From positions 57,092 to 121,091 of the forward strand of contig JBBQVL010000001.1 of the NCBI GenBank assembly GCA_038211615.1: a DNA stretch of 64,000 nucleotides, given 5' to 3'. Numbering within the stretch: the first letter of the stretch is position 1; the number at the start of each line of letters is the position of its first letter. The translations under genes were made by a program, and so were the position numbers. Source of the stretch: DASWJZ01 sp038211615 (GTDB taxonomy: Bacteria > Pseudomonadota > Alphaproteobacteria > Rhizobiales > Afifellaceae). The notes beneath the pieces are model-generated. The model did no database searches and was not told the origin of the DNA. It saw only the letters and a program-made list of their open reading frames with translations. Below are positions 41,529 to 50,744 of the stretch, one piece after another.

Positions 41529-42569
41529 ATGAAGAGAACACTCGTCCTTGCCGCGACCGTTGGCCTTCTTGCACTGCAGGGACCCGCGAGCGCGCGTGAC
41601 CTCACCATCATTTCCTGGGGCGGCAATTTCCAGGACGCCCAGCGCACATCCTATTTCGCCCCCTTCACGGCCGAGACCGGCATCAAGGTGGTCGACGATT
41701 CCTGGGAGGGCGGCGTCGGCACGATCCGGACGCGCGTCGAAGCGGCGGGCGATCCGGGCTGGGACGTCGTCCACGGCGAGGCTGAAGAGGTCAACATCGG
41801 TTGCGCCGAAGGCCTCTACGAGCCGATCGATTGGTCCAAGATCGCCGAAAAGGATCGGCTTATCCCGCAAGCGATCAGCAAATGCGGCGTCGGCGCCATC
41901 ACGTGGTCGGCGGGCATTGCCTACGATCAGGACAAGCTGAGCCCGGGCCCGACGTCCGCCGCCGACTTTTTCGATACGCAGAAATTTCCGGGAAAGCGCG
42001 CTATCCGCAAGGGCCCGAAATACGCACTGGAACTCGCCCTCATGGGCGACGGCGTGCCTCCCGAGAAGGTCTATGAAACCCTCTCCACACCGGAAGGCGT
42101 CGATCGGGCGTTCGCGAAACTCGAGAGCATCAAGTCCGACCTGCTGTTCTTCGAAAGCGGCGGACAGGCGATCCAGCTGCTCGCGTCAGGCGAGGCGACG
42201 ATGGTGCTTGCGTTCAACGGTCGCGTGACTGCCGCGAACCAGACCGACAAGCGGAACTTCAAGTTCATGTGGCCGTCGAGCATCTTTGCGGTCGATTCCT
42301 GGGTGATCCTTAAGAACAGCCCGAACAAGGAAGCGGCCCTGAAGTTCATCGACTTCGCGTCGCGGGCCGAACAGCAGAAGATCCTGCCGACGCTGGTGGC
42401 CTACGGTCCCACGAACACCGTCGCCGCCTCGGAACTGGCTCCGGAAGTCGCAGGCGAAATCCCGACCGATCCGAAGAACCTGGTCGGTGCGCTGGCGCTG
42501 GACGCCAACTTCTGGTCGGATAACATCCAGCCGCTGACGGAACGTTTCAACCTGTTTACGGCCCAGTAG
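41529..42569 (+). CDS. Periplasmic binding protein, spermidine/putrescine (PotD) type
   Basis: 346 residues from the ATG at 41529 (GGGGGAT upstream). The signal peptide is RTLVLAATVGLLALQGPASA. The mature start RDLTIISWGGNFQDAQRTSY and the downstream WDVVHGEAEEVNIGC, GAITWSAGIAYDQDKL and FMWPSSIFAVDSWVILKNSP are typical of type II solute receptors for polyamines and related cations. It is first in a three-gene unit with two permeases. Confidence 0.92.
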   Translation: MKRTLVLAATVGLLALQGPASARDLTIISWGGNFQDAQRTSYFAPFTAETGIKVVDDSWEGGVGTIRTRVEAAGDPGWDVVHGEAEEVNIGCAEGLYEPIDWSKIAEKDRLIPQAISKCGVGAITWSAGIAYDQDKLSPGPTSAADFFDTQKFPGKRAIRKGPKYALELALMGDGVPPEKVYETLSTPEGVDRAFAKLESIKSDLLFFESGGQAIQLLASGEATMVLAFNGRVTAANQTDKRNFKFMWPSSIFAVDSWVILKNSPNKEAALKFIDFASRAEQQKILPTLVAYGPTNTVAASELAPEVAGEIPTDPKNLVGALALDANFWSDNIQPLTERFNLFTAQ

Positions 42570-42596
42570 TTGCTGTCGCGGAAGGAGGAGTGACTG

Positions 42597-43784
42597 GTGA
42601 AAGGCAGAGGCTCCGGCGCAACAGCCGTCTTGCTGCTGCCCATGCTCCTGCTGCTCGCCGCGACACTCTTCCTTCCGGTCTTCCTGATGTTCCTGGAGAG
42701 CGTTCGGGATGTCGAGGTCCGTTCGGCCTTGCCGCAAACGCTCTCCGCCCTCTCTGAATGGTCTCCCTCCGATCCCCTCCCCGAGGCTGCCTACTCCGCG
42801 CTCCGGGACGACCTCGCGACATCCGACCCAAGCGTGACAGGAAGGGCCGCGAGCCGCCTCAATATCGCATTGCCCGGGGCGCGGACGCTGTTGATCGGCG
42901 CCGCGCGCGCCTTTGCTGAAGCGGCTCCCTCCGACGATCCGAAGACGGTGCTCGTGGGACAGGACCCGCGGTGGGGCGGAGCGCAGCCCTGGCAGACCAT
43001 CGTACGCGTCCAGGGCCCCTGGACCGACGAATTCCTCCTCGCCGCAGTGGACCTGCGCCGGACATCCGACGGGGTGGCGACCATCGGAGGCGGCCTCTAC
43101 CGCAAGATCTACATCCGGACCTTCACCGTCGCGATTGCCGTGACGGGCCTTTGCCTGCTGCTCGGTCTTCCGGTCGCGGCATTCCTCGCCTCGCTGCCGC
43201 GGCAACGGGCCGTTCCGCTGCTGCTGCTCCTGATGCTTCCGCTCTGGACGTCGGTGCTCGTGCGGGCGATGGCCTGGATTCTGCTGCTCCAGTCGAGCGG
43301 GCTCGTGAACGAGGTGCTGATGGCGCTACGCCTGATCGAGGCGCCGCTCACCCTGGTGTTCAACCGGGTAGGCGTCCTGGTGGCCATGACGCACGTCCTG
43401 CTGCCCTTCATGATCCTGCCGATCTACAACAGCATGCGCACGATACCGCGCCGGCAGCTGCTCGCGGCGGGGTCGCTGGGGGCGACGCCGCCGGTCGTCT
43501 TTCGCCGGGTATACCTGCCTCAATGCCGATCAGGGATCGCCGCGGGGTGTCTTCTCGTCTTCGCCACTGCCAGCGGATACTACGTGACGCCCGCTCTGGT
43601 CGGCGGGGGATCGGACCAGATGCTCGGCACCTTCGTCCAGCTCGCGGCGCTCCGATACAGCAACCAGCCGCTCGCGGCGGCGCTCGGCGTGGTGTTCCTC
43701 TGCCTCTTCCTGGCTGCCATCGGCGCGCTCTTTCTGCTGCTGCGGCCGATGAAGACACTTGGAGCCGAGCTTGCGCGCGGCTGA
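42597..43784 (+). CDS. ABC permease, PotB type with large periplasmic loop
   Basis: 395 residues from a GTG at 42597 with GGAGGAG upstream. One membrane helix near residue 12-33 is followed by about 130 residues outside the membrane (roughly residues 35-165), longer than in classical PotB. Five more helices come next. The coupling EAA-like loop is AAGSLGATPPVVFRRVYLPQ. A periplasmic insert of this kind is seen in permeases for putative polyamine/opine-type substrates in rhizobia. Confidence 0.88.
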   Translation: MKGRGSGATAVLLLPMLLLLAATLFLPVFLMFLESVRDVEVRSALPQTLSALSEWSPSDPLPEAAYSALRDDLATSDPSVTGRAASRLNIALPGARTLLIGAARAFAEAAPSDDPKTVLVGQDPRWGGAQPWQTIVRVQGPWTDEFLLAAVDLRRTSDGVATIGGGLYRKIYIRTFTVAIAVTGLCLLLGLPVAAFLASLPRQRAVPLLLLLMLPLWTSVLVRAMAWILLLQSSGLVNEVLMALRLIEAPLTLVFNRVGVLVAMTHVLLPFMILPIYNSMRTIPRRQLLAAGSLGATPPVVFRRVYLPQCRSGIAAGCLLVFATASGYYVTPALVGGGSDQMLGTFVQLAALRYSNQPLAAALGVVFLCLFLAAIGALFLLLRPMKTLGAELARG

Positions 43785-44601
43785 ACGCTACGACCTGCCA
43801 ATCCGGCCGGTGTTCTTCCGCGGCTTCACGCTGGTCGTTCTGGCTTTTCTCGTTGCGCCCGCCCTCATCGTAATTCCCGTGTCGTTCTCCTCCGGAACGA
43901 TCATCGCGTTTCCCCTGCCGGGCTTCTCCACCCACTGGTACGCAGAGGCCATCGCCTCTTCGAAGTGGCGTTCCGCGGTGGTGAACAGCGCGATCATCGG
44001 AGGCAGTGCGGCCGCGCTGGCGACGTTCGTCGGGACATTGGGGGCGCTCGGCATCAACCGCTTGACGCACGGCGCCAGGACGAGCGTTCTTTTGCTCGCG
44101 GTCTTTCCGTTGATGGTCCCGATCGTGATCGTTGCGCTCAGCGGCTACCTGGCAATGGCCGAAGTCGGCTTGAACAACACCTACTGGTCGGCCATCCTCC
44201 TGCACGCGATGCTTGGCGTTCCCTTCGTCACGCTCAGCGTGCTCTCGGCGCTCGAGGGTTTTGACCCGAAGCTCTGGCTCGCTGCTACCTCGCTCGGCGC
44301 GCGGCCTGTAACCGCTTTCCATCGCGTCATGCTGCCGATCATCCTCCCCGGCGTCATCACCGGAGCCGTCTTCGCTCTAGCCGTGTCTCTGGACGAGGTC
44401 GTGGTGGCGTCCTTCGTCACCGCGCCGACGCAGCACACAATCCCCCTGACGATGTTCTCCGGCATAAAGGAGAACACCGGTCCTATCGTGACCGCGGTGG
44501 CGACCCTGCTCCTTGTTGTCTCTGCGCTGCTCCTGTTTACAGTCGAGCTACTGCGGCGGCGCTTCGAGCGCCTTTCCGCCCGGCCGGAACACCTTGCTTG
44601 A
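43771..44601 (+). CDS. ABC permease, PotC type
   Basis: About 276 residues. The TTG at 43771 has GGAG six bases upstream and is preferred over the TTG at 43759; both overlap the previous gene. Six membrane helices, with PALIVIPVSFSSGTIIAFPL and the EAA-like loop AATSLGARPVTAFHRVMLPI, identify the second permease of the importer. Confidence 0.9.
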   Translation: MRAAERYDLPIRPVFFRGFTLVVLAFLVAPALIVIPVSFSSGTIIAFPLPGFSTHWYAEAIASSKWRSAVVNSAIIGGSAAALATFVGTLGALGINRLTHGARTSVLLLAVFPLMVPIVIVALSGYLAMAEVGLNNTYWSAILLHAMLGVPFVTLSVLSALEGFDPKLWLAATSLGARPVTAFHRVMLPIILPGVITGAVFALAVSLDEVVVASFVTAPTQHTIPLTMFSGIKENTGPIVTAVATLLLVVSALLLFTVELLRRRFERLSARPEHLA

Positions 44602-44707
44602 TGACACCGCTCCTCTGCCGGTTGGCTTCTTCCCGATCGATGTGACTATTGTCCGGGAGGGTGATCGTTGCGGGCCGGTTGGGCCTTTGATCGCCTTGGG
44701 CATGCCG

Positions 44708-44718
44708 GATACATACTG
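44708..44718. promoter_or_regulatory. Candidate GntR operator, site 4 (ATACATAC)
   Basis: GATACATACTG, 15 bases before the regulator gene, resembles the GTATAC-type cores at 36305, 39752 and 41474. Confidence 0.25.
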
Positions 44719-44725
44719 GTAGCAG

Positions 44726-45436
44726 ATGATGACCACACAGCAGACAGAAGGCGACAGCGCGGCCGCGATCGAATTTCCGGTCAAGAAGGTGGGGCGGACG
44801 AGGATCAACGCGATCTATCGCACCATCCGCGACCGCATCTGCTTCTTCGAGAGCCCTCCCGGCACGGTTCTGAGGGAGGGCGCGCTTGCCGAGGAATTCG
44901 GCGTGAGCCGAACGCCGATCCGACAGATCCTGCAAAAGCTCGAATCGGAGAAGCTCGTCGAGATCCGCGACGGGGTCGGCACCATCGTGACAGGCGTGGA
45001 TTTCCGGCGGCTGCGTGATGTCTACGATCTTCGACTGAAGATCACGGCACTGATCGGAGAGATGGGGCGCAAGGGCGCCCTCCCCGAGGCAGTCGAGGAA
45101 GTGCGAGCCCTCATCGCCCGCGCCGACAAGCTCCGCACCGATCCCGACATCCACGCATTCTGGGCCATCGAGAGCGACCGTCACCGCCTCATCAACAGCC
45201 TGATCGCCAACGAGCCGCTCAGGGAAATACACGACAGCCTCTACACGCAGACCGCACGCGTCTGGTACGACATCGTCGAGTCGGTCTGGAATGAAGCGCT
45301 GGCCGCCCTGACCGCCGAACTCACCGAGCTGGAGCGCGCGCTGATCTCGGGAGATCTGACCGCTGTCGCCTACTCCAGCCGCAATTATGTCGTCTACAGC
45401 ATGGCACGGTTGGCCCGACACTTTGATCCTGGATAG
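44726..45436 (+). CDS. GntR-family regulator with FCD ligand domain
   Basis: A 236-residue regulator. A winged-helix amino-terminal region has GTVLREGALAEEFGVSRTPI and RQILQKLESEKLVEIRDG. A helical FCD domain (about residues 100-225) has WAIESDRHRLINSLIANEPL. The His/Asp pattern of FCD metal-binding sites is only partly visible. It lies at the end of the catabolic island beside the permease genes, so it probably controls the island. Convergent with the ATP-grasp gene (4-base gap). Confidence 0.88.
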   Translation: MMTTQQTEGDSAAAIEFPVKKVGRTRINAIYRTIRDRICFFESPPGTVLREGALAEEFGVSRTPIRQILQKLESEKLVEIRDGVGTIVTGVDFRRLRDVYDLRLKITALIGEMGRKGALPEAVEEVRALIARADKLRTDPDIHAFWAIESDRHRLINSLIANEPLREIHDSLYTQTARVWYDIVESVWNEALAALTAELTELERALISGDLTAVAYSSRNYVVYSMARLARHFDPG

Positions 45437-45440
45437 GAGC

Positions 45441-47138
45441 TCACGAACCGGGACCCATTCCGACTTCGCGGTCGGGAAATGCCTCCCAGATCTGAGATAT
45501 GATCAGATCGCCAACTTCGCTGTAGAAGCGGCCCCCTTCCGAGAAGGTCGTGACTTCACCGAGCCGAATGCCTTCTCGCGTGTCGTACATATCGACCCGC
45601 ACGTAAGCGCCGCAGTCTCGACCGATGCGGTTTGCGATGCCGATCATCGCATCGAGGTTTTCCGGCCGCTGGAAATCGCTCAGGTATTCGGCTCTTTTCC
45701 TCAGGCGGTGCGGCGCGGGCACCCAATTTGGGGCGAAGTGACCCTGATGAAAATGCTCAGGCATGAACGCCCCAAAAACGTTTCTGTCCATCACCAGAAC
45801 AATTCTGGCCCTGCCGCCGAAAACATAAAGGCAGTATTCGAGCGGCTTCACCGGGAATTGATCGCCGTCGCGCGTTGAATCGATCAGCTCTTCAACGATG
45901 AAAGCAGAGCCCTTTGATTCCAGACTGTATTGTTCCACCGAAGTCAGGATCTCGTCCATCGAGACCGGCATTCGGTTCAGAAGATTTGTGCCATCGTAAT
46001 ATATGAACGTGCACTTCTTGCTTCCCACGTCTGGCTTCAGGGCAAACCGATCGGGAAATTTGAACGACCTGATTTCCTCGATATCTTGGCTCACGAGCAG
46101 GCTCTTGGCGACGGGAATACCGGCCACACGCGCGTAGTCCTTGGTGAAGGCCTTCGAGGTAAAGCGGCGGATGGGTTGCGGGCAACGATTCAGGGTTTCG
46201 GCCGCGCCCCATGGCTTGCGAGAATTCTTGCAGCAGTCGGCGCCCAGGTGACACAAGCGATCCCGCGACCAGGTTGCCAGTCGTGCAGAAATCCGTTCCC
46301 GGAATGACTTGAAGATCGAGCCGCCCAGAACGGCGGCTTCCCGGAGGCCAGCGTCGTAGAACACGAGGTCCGGTTGCTCGTCCCACAATTTCCTCAGGTC
46401 ATCGATCGCGGTGGCGTCCCCGCCGGCGATGATCCGGGTTCTCAAGGTGAAAAAGGCATGCAGGGTTTCGGCGGTTGCGCACCGATCAGGGACAGAAACC
46501 TTGCGCCACGGGGCCGGAACCGAGAAATATTTCGGCACCTGCACGCGCAGCGTGAGGCTCTCCGGGAGCGCGGAGGCATGGGCCAGTCCCGCCTTGATCG
46601 CGATCTCATGCGTGCCGCCATCGAGGAGAAGAGGCGGGAGGGCGAATTCGATTCCGTGCTCGCCATCACCGATGCCGCCATCAAGCAAATCCACCCGGAG
46701 GACGTCGGCCCGGGTTTCCCCGATCCGATTGCCGTCGACTTCAACGGTTACGAGGGGCCGCTGCTCCATTGCATCGGGATCGAAGAACCACGCCCGGAGC
46801 ATCCCGCGGTGATCCACGTTTCCAATGGAACCGCGCAACGTCCGTCCTGGGCTGCCGGGCTTGACCAGCCGGAACGCGGTCAGCTTTCGGACCTTGGCCG
46901 GAGCTGATGGGTCGGGGGTCGCATCCCACTCGGTGTCTGTGCGGCCGAAAGTCCGGTGAATTTCGTCTACCGCCTTCGCGGTGTCGTTGTGAGCCGCCCA
47001 CACCCGACCCTGGATCTGGATCTGATACCGCCGCACCCAACCGCGGTTTTCCGCGGTATCCATCAAGGCGGCGAATTCTATCATTCGCTCGTAGGCGTCA
47101 TCCCGATCGGGGGTTAGAAAGTCGACTCGAGTGTACAT
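45441..47138 (-). CDS. Protein with C-terminal TupA-like ATP-grasp domain
   Basis: A 565-residue protein. The first ~220 residues include a beta-rich region with FRLVKPGSPGRTLRGSIGNV, WFFDPDAMEQRPLVTVEVDG and LPESLTLRVQV, like a jelly-roll or Ig-like module. From about residue 330 a TupA-type ATP-grasp fold is visible: FTKDYARVAGIPVAKSLLVS, FALKPDVGSKKCTFIYYDG, IVEELIDSTRDGDQFPVKPL and the carboxy-terminal YVRVDMYDTREGIRLGEVTT. ATP-grasp proteins of this group make teichuronic-acid-like or glycan-linked peptides. Adjacent to the GT gene in the divergent direction. Confidence 0.75.
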   Translation of the reverse strand: MYTRVDFLTPDRDDAYERMIEFAALMDTAENRGWVRRYQIQIQGRVWAAHNDTAKAVDEIHRTFGRTDTEWDATPDPSAPAKVRKLTAFRLVKPGSPGRTLRGSIGNVDHRGMLRAWFFDPDAMEQRPLVTVEVDGNRIGETRADVLRVDLLDGGIGDGEHGIEFALPPLLLDGGTHEIAIKAGLAHASALPESLTLRVQVPKYFSVPAPWRKVSVPDRCATAETLHAFFTLRTRIIAGGDATAIDDLRKLWDEQPDLVFYDAGLREAAVLGGSIFKSFRERISARLATWSRDRLCHLGADCCKNSRKPWGAAETLNRCPQPIRRFTSKAFTKDYARVAGIPVAKSLLVSQDIEEIRSFKFPDRFALKPDVGSKKCTFIYYDGTNLLNRMPVSMDEILTSVEQYSLESKGSAFIVEELIDSTRDGDQFPVKPLEYCLYVFGGRARIVLVMDRNVFGAFMPEHFHQGHFAPNWVPAPHRLRKRAEYLSDFQRPENLDAMIGIANRIGRDCGAYVRVDMYDTREGIRLGEVTTFSEGGRFYSEVGDLIISQIWEAFPDREVGMGPGS

Positions 47139-47212
47139 GGTTAACGGGCCTGCTAAGGTAACTGATTGATTAAGATAGTCCCTCGAAGTTGACGCAATCT
47201 TCTCGCCCGGTT

Positions 47213-47512
47213 ATGAATACCGTGCGGCTGTTGTGTATGTGTTTGGGGGCGTTCATGTCATCCCGCGACCGTCTATTCGCGTCACTGCGTCTGATCGCCT
47301 TTGGCGCTTCAATGGGTACCGGAATCGAGCACGCATTGCCCAAGACTCAGCCTCTCTGCGAGCTGATCGAGGGAAATTACAATGAGGACTTCCTGAGGGA
47401 AGTCATTCGTCGGAATGAAAGCTGTGCTGGCTTGGCAATGCAGCGCCTCATCCTGCTTAACAAGAGCACGGATGACAACCAGAACGACCGACGGCCCTTT
47501 GTGCCCTATTAA
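47213..47512 (+). CDS. Possible small protein upstream of the large GT gene
   Basis: A 99-codon frame from the ATG at 47213 opens MNTVRLLCMCLGAFMSSRDR with a hydrophobic start and ends with an acidic helix (NYNEDFLREVIRRNESCAG). No family is recognised and the start lacks a good ribosome site, so it may not be translated. Confidence 0.3.
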   Translation: MNTVRLLCMCLGAFMSSRDRLFASLRLIAFGASMGTGIEHALPKTQPLCELIEGNYNEDFLREVIRRNESCAGLAMQRLILLNKSTDDNQNDRRPFVPY

Positions 47513-47579
47513 TCTTTCGCTTGGCTCTCCGAGGTAAGAAGCGCTCTCCCCTTTTTCGAGGGAAGGCGGGCTCGAGCGG

Positions 47580-50500
47580 ATGGATTTTGATGTTGTAATC
47601 GTCGGCGATTTCCATGTCGCCGGAGGTACGGCTGTCCTTGCGGCCAACGAAATTTCGCTCATGCATGGCGCTGGGCTCAGGGTCGGCCTCGTCGCGATCC
47701 AGGTATCCCACGTAAAAGCCGATCTGCCGATCCGGGGCCCGATCAGGGACCTGATAAACCTGCGGAAGGCGACGTTGGTCGCGCCCGACACGAGGCAGGT
47801 AACGGCCCCGCTGGCCATCTTTGAAAATCCGCGCTGTTTTCTTGCGCGGTCGACAAATCGCACGCGCGTCCGTGCCACACAGAATGTGATGGCCGTGCAC
47901 TTTCCCGCGTTCAACGCTGTCGGTGAGGCAACCTTCGACGTCGGAACTGTCACCAGGATAACCAGTGAAATAGGAGCGCGCGATCTCTTATGGGCGCCTG
48001 TGTCGGCTGTGGTTCGTCAATCGATGGCGCCGCTTTCCCATGAAGTGACGATATCCGATTGGGACTGGCCCTATATTGTGAACGCAGCCCAATGGAAAAC
48101 AGATCGCACCACCTCCTTAAGCGGAAAGACCCCGGTTCTCGGTCGCCACTCTCGCCCCAGCCGAGAAAAGTGGCCGGATACACGGGCCGAGATGTTCAAG
48201 ATTTACCCGCGCGCCGCAAAGGTGCGATTGCTGGGGTTTGGACACGACGCGCTGAACCTGATCGGGGATCGAATCCCCGACGCGTGGCAGGTATTTGAAT
48301 TCAACGAGATAAGCCCGCTCCAATTTCTCGGCTCGATCGACTATTTCGTCTACTACCATCACTCCCACTATCTCGAAGCATTCAGCGTGGCGATCCTTGA
48401 GGCCATGGCGGCCGGCCTCTTGCCGATACTTCCGAAGTACCTTGAGAAAAACTATGGAGACGCGGCGCTCTACCCAGAGCCTGGCGACGCTTTCGCCACC
48501 GTTCGATCGCTGCATCAGGATTGGGGAGCCTATCGCAAGAGGGCCACGGCGGGGCTGGATTTCGTGCACGAACGTGCTTCGCCCGCGGGCTATCTGGCGC
48601 GGATCGACGAACTTGCCGGAGCTCGCCCGAAGCTTCACGCTGTCGGCATACCCGCAAACCCTGCGCCCGCGCCCTCCGAGATTTCGCGGACGACACCGCG
48701 TTCGTTCGACGTTCTGGTTGTCGCCGACATGACGCGAACCGGCGACATCGAGCTTCGGATCGCCGGTGAGATCAGTGCCCTGGCGGAGGCCGGCTATCGG
48801 GTTGGGCTACTTCACTTTCCCGCAAAACCCGTGACGCGCGGTGTATCGACCCGAATCGCCGCCTGCGTCAGGGACGGCCGCGCCAGCGTCGTTTCGCCGG
48901 AAGAGAGCGTGCGGGCCCGGCTGATCCTTGCGTTCGGCCCACACGCCCTTCTTACCGGGATGGAAGGCTTCAAGACGCTCTCGAAGGCCGCGGCCGAGAG
49001 GATTATCGTGGTCGCGGACGCGGTCCCGAACTACGATGTGGAAGCGAAGAGCGCTGCGATATCGTACCTCTTCGATGGGCACGTCACATGGGCGCCTACA
49101 AATGGCTGGGTCAGAACAGCAATAGAGCGGAGATTTCCTTCCGTCCCGCTCGAAGCGAAGAACTGGCTGCCCGTCGTCCAGAGTACCGCGGCGGCTCCGA
49201 TAAACAAGAAGCGCCTGCCCGTCGTCGCCGGATCGCTGCCGGCGCAGCTGATGAAGAGCGCGGATGCGCAGCAGTGGAATCTCGTTCCAGCCGACAATCT
49301 CTCGCGTCCGCGATTCCTGGACAGATGCGACGCCGTCGTCTGGTATCCCGACCCGGGCGCATCGGAGTGGCCCGATGCCGCGATCGCGCAAGCCATTGCA
49401 GGCGGGAAACTTGTAGTTCTGCCCCGCAAGTTTGAACCGCAGTTTGGGCTCGGGGCTACTTACTCCGGCGGCGATCGCGTTCACGCGACGGTCAAACGGC
49501 TGTGGTCGAACAAGGTCTTGCGCACAGGCGTCGCACGCAGAGCCAAACAGCACGCATCGAGCTTCTACTCGGAGCAAGGCTATCGGGACCGGTTGTCCGA
49601 TCTGATCGGCAAGCCGTCGCATAGACGCGATGCCCGCAGCATCTCTAAAACCAGGAAGCCGAATACGCGCCCGCGGATCCTGTTTCTCGCGAGCAATGGG
49701 ACCGGGCTGGGACACGTCGCGCGTCTGCTTGCGATCGCCCGCCGACTGGATCGCGACATCGATCCCATCTTCGCCACGTTCGGGCATGCGGTGGACGTCA
49801 TCAGCCAGTTTGGGTATCCGGCGCACTATATCCCCTCGCCGATCTACTCCGACCTGAAGACCGAGGAATGGGATGCGTGGCTTCGCCTCGACCTGCAGAG
49901 GCTCATCGAAGCCTATGACATCAAGCTGATCGTGTTCGACGGCAACTCCCCGTCGCCCGGGTTGGTCGATGCGGCTCACGCGTTCAGCGATTGCAAGCTT
50001 GCCTGGGTTCGTCGCGGCATGTGGAACGCCAACAGTCGATCATCCTTCGAGCAGGCAGCGCTCTTCGACCTGATCATCGAGCCAGGCGATCTGGCGGCCT
50101 CACGCGATGCCGGCCCGACGGCCAAGCGTCGTGGCGAAGTGCTGCAGGTCGACCCCATAATGCTTCTCGAAAAGCGTGAACTCCTCAGTCGCAAGGAGGC
50201 CGCGCGGCGTCTTCATCTGGATCCGCGTCGGCCGACAGCGCTCGTGCAAGTCGGCTCCGGTTCAAACCGGGACATCGTGAGACTGGTCGACAGCGTCGTC
50301 GTCGCGCTGCAGCGGCACGAGCAGTTGCAGATCATGATCGCCGAATGGTCGATAAGCTCCAACGACCTTTCGCTTTGGCAGGGCACTACGCGCCTCAAGG
50401 GATTCCCGATGGCGCAGTATCGAAATGCATTCGATTTTGCGGTTTCTGCCGCGGGGTACAACACCTTCCATGAGACGATCTGCTACGCGCTGCCGACGAT

Positions 50501-50735
50501 ATTCCTCGCCAACGCCGATCCCAGCATGGACGACCAGGTGAGCAGGGCACGATACGCGCAGGACGCCGAAGCGGCTTTCGAGCTATCCGAGGATGAGGTC
50601 GAGGATATCGGTCCGTTTATCGACCTGCTGATGAACAAGGCGGCGCGTGCCAGCCTTGTTGCGAATTGCCGGAAATTGAAGGTGCGCAACGGTGCGGCGG
50701 CAGCGGCTGCGGCGATCAAAGAGCTTGTGGGATAG
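47580..50735 (+). CDS. 1051-residue multi-domain glycosyltransferase
   Basis: Three GT-B-like parts are visible. Residues about 1-340 resemble a GT4 enzyme: DFDVVIVGDFHVAGGTAVLA at the start and SHYLEAFSVAILEAMAAGLL near residue 265, where GT4 proteins have their donor-site E-x7-E. Residues about 360-680 restart with FDVLVVADMTRTGDIELRIA and look like a weaker second unit. Residues about 698-1051 open with RILFLASNGTGLGHVARLLA and contain AVSAAGYNTFHETICYALPT, as in GT28/MurG-type enzymes. One chain could add or extend several sugars on a surface polymer. A decayed or purely structural middle domain cannot be excluded. Confidence 0.7.
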   Translation: MDFDVVIVGDFHVAGGTAVLAANEISLMHGAGLRVGLVAIQVSHVKADLPIRGPIRDLINLRKATLVAPDTRQVTAPLAIFENPRCFLARSTNRTRVRATQNVMAVHFPAFNAVGEATFDVGTVTRITSEIGARDLLWAPVSAVVRQSMAPLSHEVTISDWDWPYIVNAAQWKTDRTTSLSGKTPVLGRHSRPSREKWPDTRAEMFKIYPRAAKVRLLGFGHDALNLIGDRIPDAWQVFEFNEISPLQFLGSIDYFVYYHHSHYLEAFSVAILEAMAAGLLPILPKYLEKNYGDAALYPEPGDAFATVRSLHQDWGAYRKRATAGLDFVHERASPAGYLARIDELAGARPKLHAVGIPANPAPAPSEISRTTPRSFDVLVVADMTRTGDIELRIAGEISALAEAGYRVGLLHFPAKPVTRGVSTRIAACVRDGRASVVSPEESVRARLILAFGPHALLTGMEGFKTLSKAAAERIIVVADAVPNYDVEAKSAAISYLFDGHVTWAPTNGWVRTAIERRFPSVPLEAKNWLPVVQSTAAAPINKKRLPVVAGSLPAQLMKSADAQQWNLVPADNLSRPRFLDRCDAVVWYPDPGASEWPDAAIAQAIAGGKLVVLPRKFEPQFGLGATYSGGDRVHATVKRLWSNKVLRTGVARRAKQHASSFYSEQGYRDRLSDLIGKPSHRRDARSISKTRKPNTRPRILFLASNGTGLGHVARLLAIARRLDRDIDPIFATFGHAVDVISQFGYPAHYIPSPIYSDLKTEEWDAWLRLDLQRLIEAYDIKLIVFDGNSPSPGLVDAAHAFSDCKLAWVRRGMWNANSRSSFEQAALFDLIIEPGDLAASRDAGPTAKRRGEVLQVDPIMLLEKRELLSRKEAARRLHLDPRRPTALVQVGSGSNRDIVRLVDSVVVALQRHEQLQIMIAEWSISSNDLSLWQGTTRLKGFPMAQYRNAFDFAVSAAGYNTFHETICYALPTIFLANADPSMDDQVSRARYAQDAEAAFELSEDEVEDIGPFIDLLMNKAARASLVANCRKLKVRNGAAAAAAAIKELVG

Positions 50736-50744
50736 GCGAAACTG

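Noticed and set aside
42186..43205. 339-codon minus-strand frame
   Set aside because: It is antisense to the binding-protein and permease genes and rich in Arg/Gly/Gln with no domain.
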